Origin: Enterococcus silesiacus
GTDB lineage: Bacteria > Bacillota > Bacilli > Lactobacillales > Enterococcaceae
Length of the DNA stretch: 64,000 nucleotides
Direction of reading: 5' to 3'
NCBI GenBank assembly: GCA_001465115.1
Contig: CP013614.1
Span: 3,844,001-3,908,000, forward strand
In this document: piece after piece, positions 45,733 to 55,662 of the stretch
Numbering within the stretch: the stretch's first letter is position 1
Layout of the letters: each line of letters opens with the position of its first letter
Position numbers and translations under genes: made by a program
The notes under the pieces: generated by a model
What the model was told of the DNA's origin: nothing
Database searches by the model: none
The model's input: only the letters and a program-made list of their open reading frames with translations

Positions 45733-47877
45733 ATGAACGATGAGATAAAGGTCATTATTGATAGTATCTATCGAGAGAAACAAACAAATAACTTAACAAT
45801 AACTGGTTGGGCTTTGGCTACACAATCAAAATCCAGTCCGGATATTTCAATCAACAATCAAGAACAAGTAACGTCTTTTGGTATCAAGCGTGTTTTAAGA
45901 GAAGATGTCAATCAGATTTATGAGGTAAGTCCAGAGGTTTTAGCCGGGTTTGAAATAAAATTAGAAGGTATCCAAAAGAAAAATAAATTAGAAGTCCGTT
46001 TTGTTTCAGAAGACTTAGAATCAAGCAAAACCGAATGGATTGACTTAGCGAAAAAACATCCTCTAATTCCTGGTACTGAAGATAAGATGGCAAGATTGAT
46101 GATAAAAGTACATAAAGGCATCAGTTATCTAAAAAGAAATGGGATCAAAAGTACGATTCAACGAGTAAAAATCGAAAAAATTAGAAACCAGTCTTCTTAT
46201 CCAAGTTGGTTGGAAAGAAACGAACATTTTGATTTTGAACAAATCAACGCTGAAATTGATGGATTCCACTATCAACCTAAAATTTCGATCGCGATGCCAG
46301 TTTATAATGTAGAAGAAAAATGGTTGCGTCGCTGTATTGACTCTATTTTGATCCAAGACTATTCAAATTGGGAACTTTGTATGGCAGATGATGCTTCAAC
46401 AGATCCTAAAGTAAAAGAACTTTTAACGGAGTACAGTAATTCAGATGAACGGATCAAAGTCGTTTTCAGATCTGAAAATGGTCATATCAGTGAAGCAACA
46501 AACTCTGCATTAACACTCGCTACTGGTGAATTTGTGGCATTATTAGATAATGACGACGAACTGCCGAGAATCGCTTTTTATGAAGTTGTCAAAGCCTTAA
46601 ACGAAAATCCTGAATTGGATTTAATTTATAGTGATGAAGATAAAATCGACATGGAGGGCAATCGTTCAGATCCATCATTTAAACCAGATTGGTCGCCTGA
46701 CTTATTGTTAGGAACAAATTATATATCTCATCTTGGTGTTTACCGCAGAACGATTCTTGAAGAAATCGGTGGGTTTAGAAAAGGCTATGAAGGTTCTCAA
46801 GATTATGATCTGGTTCTTCGCTTTACTGAAAAAACAACAAGTAAACGAATCAAACATATTTCTAAAGTCCTTTATCACTGGCGTATGCTGCCGACATCGA
46901 CTGCAGTTGACCAATCGTCAAAAGGTTATGCATTTGAAGCTGGTCTACGAGCGGTTCAAGACGCTTTAATTCGTCGTGGCATCAAAGGACACGCTACTCA
47001 TGGTCGGGCAAATGGTTTATATGATGTTTATTATGAGCTTGAATCAGAGGATTTAGTGTCAATCATCATTCCAACTAAAAATGGGTATAAAGATGTTAAA
47101 CGCTGCGTTTCTTCGATCATTGAAAAAACGACCTATAAAAATTATGAAATCATTATTGCGGACAATGGCAGCACAGATGAAAAAATGAAAGAATTGTATG
47201 ATTCATTTAAGCAACAACTTAACGATCGTTTTCGTGTGGTTGTGATCGATATTCCATTTAACTTTTCTAAGATCAACAATATTGCGGCAAAAGATGCTAA
47301 AGGAAAATACCTGCTATTTTTAAATAATGACACTGAGGTAATTAATGCTGATTGGTTGAAACTAATGGTTTCATTTGGACAGCAGGAACGAATCGGTTGT
47401 GTTGGCGCAAAGCTGTTGTATCCAAACAATACGATCCAGCATGCTGGTGTAATCTTAGGTCTGGGCGGCATTGCGGGACATGGACATTATGGTTATCCAC
47501 ATAGTGATTTAGGTTATTTTGGCAAGTTAGCATTGAATGTTGATTATCTAGCTGTGACTGCAGCGTGCCTATTAATGAGAAAACAAGATTTTGATGCAGT
47601 TTCCGGATTTGATGAAGACTTTACGGTAGCGTTTAATGACGTTGATTTATGCTTAAAAGTGAAGGAATTAGGTAGAGATAATGTATGGCTGCATGAAGCA
47701 GAGCTTTATCATTTTGAATCTCAAACAAGAGGCTACGATGATAAAGGGAAAAAGAAAAAACGCTTTGAAAAAGAAAAGGCGATGATGGAACATAAGTGGT
47801 CAAACTTGATCGAAGATGATCCATTTTATAATCCTAATTTGACAAGAGAAATACCTAATTTTTCATATAGAGACTAG
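45733..47877 (+). CDS. epaO: double GT2 glycosyltransferase (EpaO-like)
   Basis: 714 residues. N-terminal 130 residues contain a GWALATQSK module like the one inside EpaN. The first GT2 domain starts at about 181 (IAMPVYNVEEKWLRRCIDSI; LLDNDDELPRI) and the second at about 441 (SIIIPTKNGYKDVKRCVSSI; FLNNDTEVINADW; FDEDFTVAFNDVDLCL). Both D-x-D sites look intact, unlike EpaN. Likely a processive or dual-linkage transferase of rhamnan assembly. RBS AAGGAGAG. Confidence 0.87.
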   Translation: MNDEIKVIIDSIYREKQTNNLTITGWALATQSKSSPDISINNQEQVTSFGIKRVLREDVNQIYEVSPEVLAGFEIKLEGIQKKNKLEVRFVSEDLESSKTEWIDLAKKHPLIPGTEDKMARLMIKVHKGISYLKRNGIKSTIQRVKIEKIRNQSSYPSWLERNEHFDFEQINAEIDGFHYQPKISIAMPVYNVEEKWLRRCIDSILIQDYSNWELCMADDASTDPKVKELLTEYSNSDERIKVVFRSENGHISEATNSALTLATGEFVALLDNDDELPRIAFYEVVKALNENPELDLIYSDEDKIDMEGNRSDPSFKPDWSPDLLLGTNYISHLGVYRRTILEEIGGFRKGYEGSQDYDLVLRFTEKTTSKRIKHISKVLYHWRMLPTSTAVDQSSKGYAFEAGLRAVQDALIRRGIKGHATHGRANGLYDVYYELESEDLVSIIIPTKNGYKDVKRCVSSIIEKTTYKNYEIIIADNGSTDEKMKELYDSFKQQLNDRFRVVVIDIPFNFSKINNIAAKDAKGKYLLFLNNDTEVINADWLKLMVSFGQQERIGCVGAKLLYPNNTIQHAGVILGLGGIAGHGHYGYPHSDLGYFGKLALNVDYLAVTAACLLMRKQDFDAVSGFDEDFTVAFNDVDLCLKVKELGRDNVWLHEAELYHFESQTRGYDDKGKKKKRFEKEKAMMEHKWSNLIEDDPFYNPNLTREIPNFSYRD

Positions 47878-47921
47878 TCGTAGAAAATTTGTCCTGTATG
47901 ATAAGTGAAATGGAGTACATT

Positions 47922-49889
47922 ATGGATAAATCAATAGAGATGCACAGAGGAAGCAATAAAAAAAATAGTATCAAGATAAAAACTATAGAAAGCCTAGATT
48001 GGCTAATAAAAAAAAGATTTATAATAGCACTGATTATTTTTGCGCTTATGATAGTGTTTAAAGTCCATGGCAGTTCTATCAATATATGGGATAAATATAT
48101 TTCTGATTATAACGAAGGAGTCGATTCTGGGTTAATCCTTGGAACGCCAAGACAAATTCGCTCTGATGAATGGCTAGTTCAAACTCCCTATAGTTTATCG
48201 CAAACACAAACGGGATTCAAAGCCCATAACGAGGTAATCACACTAAACGGGCAGGATATGACTGTAGGGTATAATTCACCAGCATTTACTTTGGCTACGA
48301 TTGCTAAACCATTTACCTGGGGTTATGTATTATTAGGTAAAGAATATGGTCTTTCTTGGTATTGGGGAATGAAAATAATCGGACTAGTTCTATTCTCTTT
48401 TGAAATCGGCTTGATTTTGTCTAGAAGAAACAAATATATCGCGCTTTTAACAAGTCTATGGATTCCGTTTTCTTCGGCTATCCAATGGTGGTTTGTGTCA
48501 CCAGTGGGCGACTTGGTTTTCTTTATGTTAGGGTTTTTAACAGCGATTTATAATTATTTTTATTATCATGAAAACAAAACAAATAGAATGGTATTCTCTG
48601 TTATATCCGCAATATGTGCTTCTGGCTTCATTTTAGTTTTGTACCCTGCTTTGCAGGTGCCTTTTGGTTATTTGATTTTATTATTTTTAGTGGGCTTCTT
48701 TTTAGAGTTTAAATCAAAGCTAGTATTAGATAAATTTGATGGTCTATTCATTAGCCTAGCTGTTTTAATAACAATAATTCTTGTTGGTGGCTCGATTTTA
48801 TTTTCACGGGATTCAATTTATGCAGTCATGCACACGATTTATCCAGGAAATAGAATAAGTACCGGTGGTGACTTTGATAAAAAAGATATCTTTTTATTCT
48901 TAACAAACTGGAAAATGAGTTTTACAGATGTTAGTTATAGTAATAATTCTGAATTAAGTGGGTTTTATCAATTCTTTTTTGTGATATTACCACTGTCACC
49001 TATTCTTTTTTATAAGAAAATTAAAGATAATTATTACGGTTTTTTACTATTTATTTATAGCTGTATTCAATTATTATGGGTTCTTGTTAAATTTCCAACG
49101 TCATTTGCCAAAATTACCCTATGGTCGTTTGTGCCAGAAGAGCGAGCATTACTTTCATTTAGCTTCACTGCAGTGTTGTTGAGTGTGTGGTTTATAGCTT
49201 ATATTTGGGAACAAAAGAGGATCAATAAAATTGCTATTAGTGGAGTAATAGCGTTGAATATTGCTATCTATTTTTATGCTTTATATAGAGGCAACTTACG
49301 GTTATATCTGAGTAAAGCAGAAATTATTATTATATTGGTAATTAGCATATTGATACTATCAAGCTTGCTTCTTAAACGAAAAAGATTGTTTTTACTTCTA
49401 TTTGTAAGTGTTTTGTTATTTACAGGATTAACGGTCAATCCTATCGTAAGAGGTGTTGCACCTATTTATGACAAGAAAATCGGGCATAGGATCACTGAAA
49501 TAAATCAAAAAGATCCCAATCAATTGTGGGTTGGAGAACGATTGATGTATAGTTATTTGCCTATGTTTGGGGTTCATACGTTCAATGGTGTTTCTTTTAC
49601 TCCAGATATGACGATGTGGAAAGCTTTGGATCCAGACGGTAAAAAAGAAAAAATTTATAATCGATATGCTCATATCCATGCAGATATTACAAATGAAACA
49701 CCAGATCTAGAGTTATTAAATTCAGATGCTTTAATCGTTCGTTTGGATAGCGAGAGTATCAAAAAAATTGGAATCAAGTACTTGGTGACGTATAAAGAGA
49801 TTGTTGATTTAGAAACAGATGATGTGAAGTTTGATAAACTTTATGGGCCAGATAAAGATGGTGCATATATCTATAAAGCTGTTTATTAG
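47922..49889 (+). CDS. epaP: large polytopic membrane protein (EpaP position), function unknown
   Basis: 655 residues with about a dozen membrane segments and a long outer C-terminal part (from about 475) including HTFNGVSFTPDMTMWKALD. The fold outline (many helices and an outer domain) resembles GT-C type transferases that use lipid-linked sugars, but I see no decisive motif. Start 47922 is preferred because ATGGAG lies 6 nt upstream; three further in-frame starts are 12-33 nt upstream. The symbol rests on locus order only. Confidence 0.6.
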   Translation: MDKSIEMHRGSNKKNSIKIKTIESLDWLIKKRFIIALIIFALMIVFKVHGSSINIWDKYISDYNEGVDSGLILGTPRQIRSDEWLVQTPYSLSQTQTGFKAHNEVITLNGQDMTVGYNSPAFTLATIAKPFTWGYVLLGKEYGLSWYWGMKIIGLVLFSFEIGLILSRRNKYIALLTSLWIPFSSAIQWWFVSPVGDLVFFMLGFLTAIYNYFYYHENKTNRMVFSVISAICASGFILVLYPALQVPFGYLILLFLVGFFLEFKSKLVLDKFDGLFISLAVLITIILVGGSILFSRDSIYAVMHTIYPGNRISTGGDFDKKDIFLFLTNWKMSFTDVSYSNNSELSGFYQFFFVILPLSPILFYKKIKDNYYGFLLFIYSCIQLLWVLVKFPTSFAKITLWSFVPEERALLSFSFTAVLLSVWFIAYIWEQKRINKIAISGVIALNIAIYFYALYRGNLRLYLSKAEIIIILVISILILSSLLLKRKRLFLLLFVSVLLFTGLTVNPIVRGVAPIYDKKIGHRITEINQKDPNQLWVGERLMYSYLPMFGVHTFNGVSFTPDMTMWKALDPDGKKEKIYNRYAHIHADITNETPDLELLNSDALIVRLDSESIKKIGIKYLVTYKEIVDLETDDVKFDKLYGPDKDGAYIYKAVY

Positions 49890-49920
49890 CAAACATTAAA
49901 CTTATGAATGGAGGCGTAAA

Positions 49921-51099
49921 ATGGAAAAACTGCTTAGCAGAATAAGCAATCTAATTTTAATTGCCACAATTGCCAGTTCCTATCTATTATGGACAGCAGG
50001 TCTGAATACAGAAACGATGACGAATTTTTACTCACACTACGAGTATATTTTATTAATCAGTTTGGTTGTTATTCTTCTACTCAATATAAAAAAATTAGAT
50101 AGAATTGATTTATTACTGATTAGTACCAGTGGTATTATCTTTATCTTTTATACACTGACATCTTCAATCCGTCATAGTAATCGTTTTATCAATGCTAGTA
50201 TTATGGTCATTATGTTATTGATATTATGTTATAGAAAAACGAAATTTGATAAAATTGATTTTGGAATTTTGGGCGTGATCATTAGTGCTTTTTTTGGAAT
50301 CACTTTATATAGAATTTTTACGGAGCTACCTAAAATCGTCGCGCCGCATTCTATTTGGCAACGTGGTAATGAGTTTGACTCTATTTGGATTAACAGCAAT
50401 ACAATTGGTGCATCTGTGCTTTTTATGGTAATGATGTTGTCTATTATTATAAAGCAAGCATCAGGAAACTTGATAAAATGGTTGGTAATACCTGTCTATG
50501 TTATAGGAGTGGCCGCAATTTGGGTTTGTCAGGCCAAGACAGCTTTCGCTGTTTTAGTTGTGTTTATTGTAATAGATAATCTGTTACCTAAACAATTCAT
50601 TAAAAGTAATTGGTTGTGGTTGACTCTATTTTCATTAGTGCTAATTTTATTTCCGTTTGTTTTTTATTATTGCGCTAACCTATCAACAATTAAAGTTTTT
50701 TCAGGTAGAGAAAATTTGTGGAAAGAATTTTTTGAGTTTTGGCTTGTAAATAAGCAAAATGTCTTAATTGGGATGAAACCGTATGTCTTTCATTGGAAAA
50801 ACTTAGGTATGCACAATAGTTACTTAAGTATCTTAAATAATCTTGGCATTCTAGGATATACGTTATTCTCGTTCTTTATTTTTGGCCAATTCTATTTTCT
50901 GAGAAAAAAAGGAAGCTATTCAACTACTCAAGTCAGTCTTGCTATCGCTTTTTTATGTGTCTTTGTTCTTTCTACTATGGAGGATATTTTGGTCTCTTAT
51001 CATTGGATTCCATTAGCCTTTAGTTTTTTAGGTATATTGCTTCAAAAAAGTGGATCATGCTTAAATAATGAATATGATTTATCTCATAGAAACGAATGA
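49921..51099 (+). CDS. epaQ: O-antigen ligase/polymerase-like membrane protein (EpaQ position)
   Basis: 392 residues, about ten membrane segments. The HNSYLSILNNLGILGYTLFS segment after a long outer loop is the hallmark of the O-antigen ligase/Wzy superfamily (WaaL, RfaL). It could ligate or polymerise lipid-linked glycan outside the membrane. RBS TGGAGG. Symbol by locus order. Confidence 0.78.
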   Translation: MEKLLSRISNLILIATIASSYLLWTAGLNTETMTNFYSHYEYILLISLVVILLLNIKKLDRIDLLLISTSGIIFIFYTLTSSIRHSNRFINASIMVIMLLILCYRKTKFDKIDFGILGVIISAFFGITLYRIFTELPKIVAPHSIWQRGNEFDSIWINSNTIGASVLFMVMMLSIIIKQASGNLIKWLVIPVYVIGVAAIWVCQAKTAFAVLVVFIVIDNLLPKQFIKSNWLWLTLFSLVLILFPFVFYYCANLSTIKVFSGRENLWKEFFEFWLVNKQNVLIGMKPYVFHWKNLGMHNSYLSILNNLGILGYTLFSFFIFGQFYFLRKKGSYSTTQVSLAIAFLCVFVLSTMEDILVSYHWIPLAFSFLGILLQKSGSCLNNEYDLSHRNE

Positions 51100-51224
51100 A
51101 GAAGGCAACTGTCATAAGGCCTGTAACAGATTAAGGTGTTTTTTTTAGAGAGATATGATATTATTAGGGATGTAGAATTTATATATAGCAATCTCAGTAT
51201 TTTTAATGAGAAAGGAATAAAGTA

Positions 51225-52619
51225 ATGGTAACTAAGAATGAATGGAACAATGCAAAGAGAATAATAATTATTATTTTTGATATTTTAGTATTTCATTTTT
51301 CCATTTTTGCAGGGTTTTGGCTAAAATTTGGAATGAATATCCCACAATATAATTTCGTGTCATACGAGCATTCCGTTGTATATATCACAATTATTTTTGT
51401 GTTTTTAAACTTGTTATTAGGAACATACGTATTTTATAATCGAACGGTCAATGACATCGTATTTGTAACAGTGATAGGTCAAGTGCTGACTATATTGTCT
51501 ATTATGATTGTCGGTTTTGTTGGACGTTGGTTTTCGTTTCCACGATCGGTACTGATTTATTCATTTATCGTTGGAATGATTTTGTTAAGTTTGTATAGAA
51601 TGTTTATCTATTTCGTATATTTACGTATCAGTGAGGAGAAACGTGTTGTTATTATAGGATCAGCTAAAAGTACAATATCAGCAACTGCTAATTTTTTAAC
51701 ACACAAAAATAAAAAACACAAAGTCGTTGATGTGATTCAGGCTAATTATTTTGAAAATTTAAAAAAAATCTTATCAAATGTTGACATCGTTTATATAGCA
51801 AGTCATATTGATGAAAAAGAGAAGCTAGATATTTACGAATTGGTTATTGAACATGAAAAGAAACTATTTTTAAATACAAGTTTTGAAAATCTTGTTATGT
51901 TAAAACCTAATATGATGAATTTTGAAGATGAAAGTATTATTGAAGTATCTGATTTTAAAATTAAACCAGAATACGATTTTGTAAAACGTTTATTTGATCT
52001 TGTAATAGCATCATTATTATTAGTACTAACGTCTCCTATTATTTTGATTACAGCGATTTTGGTAAAAGCAACTTCAGCTGGACCCGTTATTTATAAGCAA
52101 ACAAGAATCACTTTAGGACAAAAAGAATTTTCTATATTAAAATTTAGAACAATGTCTGCTACGGCAGAAGTAAATACAGGACCAGTCTTATCTTCAAGTA
52201 ATGATAGCCGAGTTACGACTGTTGGAAGATATTTGAGAGCTCTTAGAATAGATGAATTGCCTCAATTATTTAATGTATTGAAAGGTGACATGTCTATAGT
52301 TGGACCACGTCCAGAACGTCCCTTTTTTGTAGATCAGTTTAAAAAAGAAAATAAACACTATTACTTAAGACATAATGTACGAGCTGGCATTACTGGATAT
52401 GCTCAAGTTTATGGTAAATATGCTTCTGACTATAATAGTAAATTAAATTTTGATTTACTTTATATCAAAAACTATTCGGTGTTATTAGATATGAAAATAT
52501 TGTTGCAAACAATTAAGATTCTTTTTGATAAGATCTCATCAAAAGGTGTTGATGAAGAAGAACAAAGAGAAATTGAGAAAAACTTATTTTCTAAAAATAA
52601 CATAAAGGTTTGGAATTAG
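51225..52619 (+). CDS. epaR: polyprenyl glycosylphosphotransferase (WcaJ-type sugar transferase, EpaR)
   Basis: 464 residues. Four or five N-terminal membrane helices and a central soluble region are followed by the bacterial sugar-transferase domain: KRLFDLVIASLLLVLTSPI, ILKFRTMSATAEVNTGPVL, and the catalytic DELPQLFNVLKGDMS-VGPRPERP block. It puts a sugar-1-phosphate (often glucose or galactose) on undecaprenyl phosphate, a second initiation reaction besides EpaA. It is the last gene of the conserved epa core; a terminator hairpin follows. Confidence 0.92.
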   Translation: MVTKNEWNNAKRIIIIIFDILVFHFSIFAGFWLKFGMNIPQYNFVSYEHSVVYITIIFVFLNLLLGTYVFYNRTVNDIVFVTVIGQVLTILSIMIVGFVGRWFSFPRSVLIYSFIVGMILLSLYRMFIYFVYLRISEEKRVVIIGSAKSTISATANFLTHKNKKHKVVDVIQANYFENLKKILSNVDIVYIASHIDEKEKLDIYELVIEHEKKLFLNTSFENLVMLKPNMMNFEDESIIEVSDFKIKPEYDFVKRLFDLVIASLLLVLTSPIILITAILVKATSAGPVIYKQTRITLGQKEFSILKFRTMSATAEVNTGPVLSSSNDSRVTTVGRYLRALRIDELPQLFNVLKGDMSIVGPRPERPFFVDQFKKENKHYYLRHNVRAGITGYAQVYGKYASDYNSKLNFDLLYIKNYSVLLDMKILLQTIKILFDKISSKGVDEEEQREIEKNLFSKNNIKVWN

Positions 52620-52650
52620 CTTAGGAAATGGAGAACATAAAACTATAATG

Positions 52651-52683
52651 TATGGATAGATTTGTTTTTTGAATCTATCCATA
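52651..52683 (+). terminator. hairpin terminator after epaR
   Basis: TATGGATAGATT (52651-52662) and AATCTATCCATA (52672-52683) are perfect 12-nt complements, followed by TTTCTAAA. It marks the boundary between core and variable region. Confidence 0.65.
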
Positions 52684-52717
52684 TTTCTAAACTAGGCTAA
52701 TTTAAGTGGAGGAAAAA

Positions 52718-53842
52718 ATGAATAAAGTACATAATAATTCAGAAAAGACACCAAAAACAAGAGTTTTAATTTTTGGTATGAGCAATCTTTTGGGCGGCGT
52801 TGAAACATATATGTTAAATTACTATAATCATTTAGATCGTTCAAAGATACAAGTAGATTTTGTCACAATGTATCCAACAATGTATTTCGAAAACGAAGTA
52901 GAAGCTAAAGGATCTACAATATATCATGTGACTGAAGTGAAAAAAAATCCTCAAAAATTTATTTCGGAGATAAAAGATATTTTATTAAATGGAAACTATG
53001 ATATTGTTCATGTAAACATGCTTTCAGCAGCCAATATATTACCCGTGACAATAGCTAAAAATATGGGTGTGAAAAGAATATTTGTTCATTCACATAATGC
53101 GAATACACCGAATGGTTTGTTAAGAAAAGTAATGCATCAATGGAACAAAAGAAAAATAGTGAGATTAGCAACGGACTATTTAGCATGTTCAAAGAAGGCA
53201 GGTACATGGTTATTTGGAGAGCAACTTGAAGAGCAGTTAGTAATCATTCCAAATGCAGTAGAAATCGATCAATTCAAATTTGACCCAAAAGTGCGTTCTG
53301 AAGTTAGAAAAGAATTGAGCATAGCTGAAGATCAGTTAGTCCTTGGGCATGTGGGAGCATTTAGAGAACAAAAAAATCATGATTTTCTTATTGATATTTT
53401 CGCAGCAATTCATAAAAGAAATGAGAAAGCTGTGTTAGTCTTAGTCGGTCAAGGAGAGCTCAAAGAAAAAATTCAAAATAAAGTTAAACTGTTGAATTTA
53501 GAACATAATGTTAAATTTTTAGGAGTCAGACAAGACTCCAATCGCTTATACCAAGCCATGGATGTTTTCGTGCTTCCTTCATTATTTGAAGGTCTTCCAG
53601 TTGTCGGGGTTGAAGCACAAGCTGCTGGACTGCCGCTTATCGTATCAAGTCAAGTGACGAGTGAGTTAGAAATAACGGCTAATTGTCAGTTCTTATCAAT
53701 TGATGATCCAGAAATATGGGCAGATACTGTTTTAGCAATTGAACCTATTGATAGAGATATGTCAGAGGTTTTTTCAAAAAATGGCTATGATATTGATGTG
53801 GCCAGCAAAATTTTAAATGATTTATATTGTGAAACAAAATAA
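52718..53842 (+). CDS. GT4 glycosyltransferase
   Basis: 374 residues, GT-B fold. The donor-site motif is FVLPSLFEGLPVVGVEAQAAG (E-x7-E), and LGHVGAFREQKNHDFLIDIF opens the C-terminal Rossmann half; N-terminal GMSNLLGGVETYMLNYYNHL is typical of EPS/capsule transferases such as EpsF. The start at 52718 follows GTGGAGG; an in-frame GTG at 52706 is part of that site. First gene of the variable glycan region. Confidence 0.88.
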   Translation: MNKVHNNSEKTPKTRVLIFGMSNLLGGVETYMLNYYNHLDRSKIQVDFVTMYPTMYFENEVEAKGSTIYHVTEVKKNPQKFISEIKDILLNGNYDIVHVNMLSAANILPVTIAKNMGVKRIFVHSHNANTPNGLLRKVMHQWNKRKIVRLATDYLACSKKAGTWLFGEQLEEQLVIIPNAVEIDQFKFDPKVRSEVRKELSIAEDQLVLGHVGAFREQKNHDFLIDIFAAIHKRNEKAVLVLVGQGELKEKIQNKVKLLNLEHNVKFLGVRQDSNRLYQAMDVFVLPSLFEGLPVVGVEAQAAGLPLIVSSQVTSELEITANCQFLSIDDPEIWADTVLAIEPIDRDMSEVFSKNGYDIDVASKILNDLYCETK

Positions 53843-53863
53843 TGAATATGGTGAGATGATAAA

Positions 53864-54688
53864 GTGAAAGTTGAAAAAATTAGTGTTCTGATGTCTATAT
53901 ATATAAATGAGAATCCAAGCTACTTTAAAGAAGCAATAAATAGCGTTTTTGAGCAGACTTTACAGCCAGAAGAAGTACTATTAGTAGAAGACGGACCTCT
54001 TACAGACGAGTTGAATGCAATGATCTCCGAAATTAAATCAAAAGTCGGAAAACAATTAACGATTGTCCCTTTGGCTGAAAATGTGGGATTAGGAAAAGCG
54101 TTAGCTGTTGGTGTTAAAGCTTGTCGCAATGAACTAATTGCACGTATGGATTGCGATGACATAATGATTCCGAGCCGCTTAGAACTGCAGTCTGAAGAGA
54201 TGGAAAATGATGCTTCTTTAGCAATTGTAGGATCTAACATCACAGAATTTCATGGTGAAATTGATAATGTTTTAGGCTATAAAAAAATGCCTGCAAGTAA
54301 TGAAGAAATTCGTGAATTTTCCAAAAAAAGAAACCCATTTAATCACATGACTGTTATGTTCAGAAAAGAGTCAGTAATGAAGGTTGGTAATTATCAGTCT
54401 TTAAACGGATTTGAAGATTATTATTTATGGGTTCGATTATTAAAAGCCGGCTATACGGCTAAAAATATCCAAAAAGACTTAGTATATGCTAGAACTGGAT
54501 TAGATATGTATGCTCGTAGAGGAGGATTTAATTATTTGATGCCAGGTCTAAAAGCTAGGAAAAAAATTTATCAAGAAGGCTTAGGGAGTTTTAAAGATTA
54601 TCTATTTGTCTCTTCGGTCCATATATGTGTCAGTTTGATGCCTAATAAGATGCGTGGCTGGTTTTATGAGAAAAAATTACGGAATTGA
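53864..54688 (+). CDS. GT2 glycosyltransferase (AmsE-like)
   Basis: 274 residues. Motifs: VLMSIYINENPSYFKEAINS, EEVLLVEDGPLTDEL, and the metal site IARMDCDDIMIPSR, close to the amylovoran AmsE-type transferases. No membrane segment except a possible amphipathic C-terminus. GTG start with GGTGAGATG upstream. Substrate unknown. Confidence 0.87.
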   Translation: MKVEKISVLMSIYINENPSYFKEAINSVFEQTLQPEEVLLVEDGPLTDELNAMISEIKSKVGKQLTIVPLAENVGLGKALAVGVKACRNELIARMDCDDIMIPSRLELQSEEMENDASLAIVGSNITEFHGEIDNVLGYKKMPASNEEIREFSKKRNPFNHMTVMFRKESVMKVGNYQSLNGFEDYYLWVRLLKAGYTAKNIQKDLVYARTGLDMYARRGGFNYLMPGLKARKKIYQEGLGSFKDYLFVSSVHICVSLMPNKMRGWFYEKKLRN

Positions 54689-54734
54689 TTAGTTAAAAAA
54701 TGATGGGGAACAACCTACAGAGAAGGAGAAAAAG

Positions 54735-55649
54735 ATGGAAGACAATTTATATGTAGTAGAAGGTCTTAATTTTTTTAAAAGGAATTGGAAAAAATATATA
54801 CTTGCTTTTGCGCTTAGTTTATTATTGATTGTTGCATTATTTTTTTACAGTGCACGTTCTAATAAGAATGACCAAAATGTAAATCAAGATAAGAATTATA
54901 CATTTTCATTTATTTTAGAAAATAAGGATGGCTATATTTTTTCTAAGAATGAAATGATCAAAGAAATATTTGCAAGTGAATATGTGAAAACCCATTCTGA
55001 TATAAGCGCAGAAGATGTTATAGATACATTAACGATTACGTATACAGATAATAATGGGAAAATGCTTGTTGAGACTCCTGACAAAGAGCTGGCTACGTAT
55101 TTGTACAAGTTTATTGAAGATTCAAGTTCACGATTTTTTATTGATAAAAGAGCGTACGTATTATCTGATAAAGTTGATTTGAGTAAGGAAAAAGCCTTTG
55201 AAGGAATTAGTAAAAAGAAAATCATGATTTATGTATTGCTTATTGTGACACTTACTTTTATTATTGGAACAATAATTGCAAGCATATCTGAAAAAAGAAA
55301 TAAAAAAATTTCTCAAAAGTTCACTTTAAAAGACAGCAATGAAATTATTGATGTAACTCTTCTTAGAGAACAAACAAATGAAAAAATCCAAGAAAAATTG
55401 ACGAATCTTATCAACAATCCACCGTTGAATAAGATTGTTGTAATGAAAGATCAAAAGTTTTTAACTGTTAGTGAGCTGAATAATTCTGTGTATCTAACAG
55501 ATAGTTTGGATAAGGTAGAAAACTTGCCGTTTATTCCAGAATTAGTAGTGATTATTTGTGAGAAAAATTCAACTGAAAAAGCATGGTTTGGTTACCAAAA
55601 AGAGTTAGCAAAGAATTATTCTGAGAAAGTAAATTGTATTTATATCTAG
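54735..55649 (+). CDS. Wzz/CpsC-like membrane protein with cytoplasmic C-terminal domain
   Basis: 304 residues. Two membrane helices (about 19-41 and 163-186) bracket an outer domain of about 120 residues, the topology of chain-length regulators (Wzz, CpsC). A cytoplasmic tail of about 115 residues follows; it lacks Walker motifs but ends in a strand-rich segment (IPELVVIICEKNSTEKAW) that reminds me of the end of BY-kinase folds. Its place before a Wzy gene fits chain-length control. Sequence identity to known families is not obvious, so the call rests on topology and context. Confidence 0.5.
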   Translation: MEDNLYVVEGLNFFKRNWKKYILAFALSLLLIVALFFYSARSNKNDQNVNQDKNYTFSFILENKDGYIFSKNEMIKEIFASEYVKTHSDISAEDVIDTLTITYTDNNGKMLVETPDKELATYLYKFIEDSSSRFFIDKRAYVLSDKVDLSKEKAFEGISKKKIMIYVLLIVTLTFIIGTIIASISEKRNKKISQKFTLKDSNEIIDVTLLREQTNEKIQEKLTNLINNPPLNKIVVMKDQKFLTVSELNNSVYLTDSLDKVENLPFIPELVVIICEKNSTEKAWFGYQKELAKNYSEKVNCIYI

Positions 55650-55662
55650 ATGGAGTGAAGAG

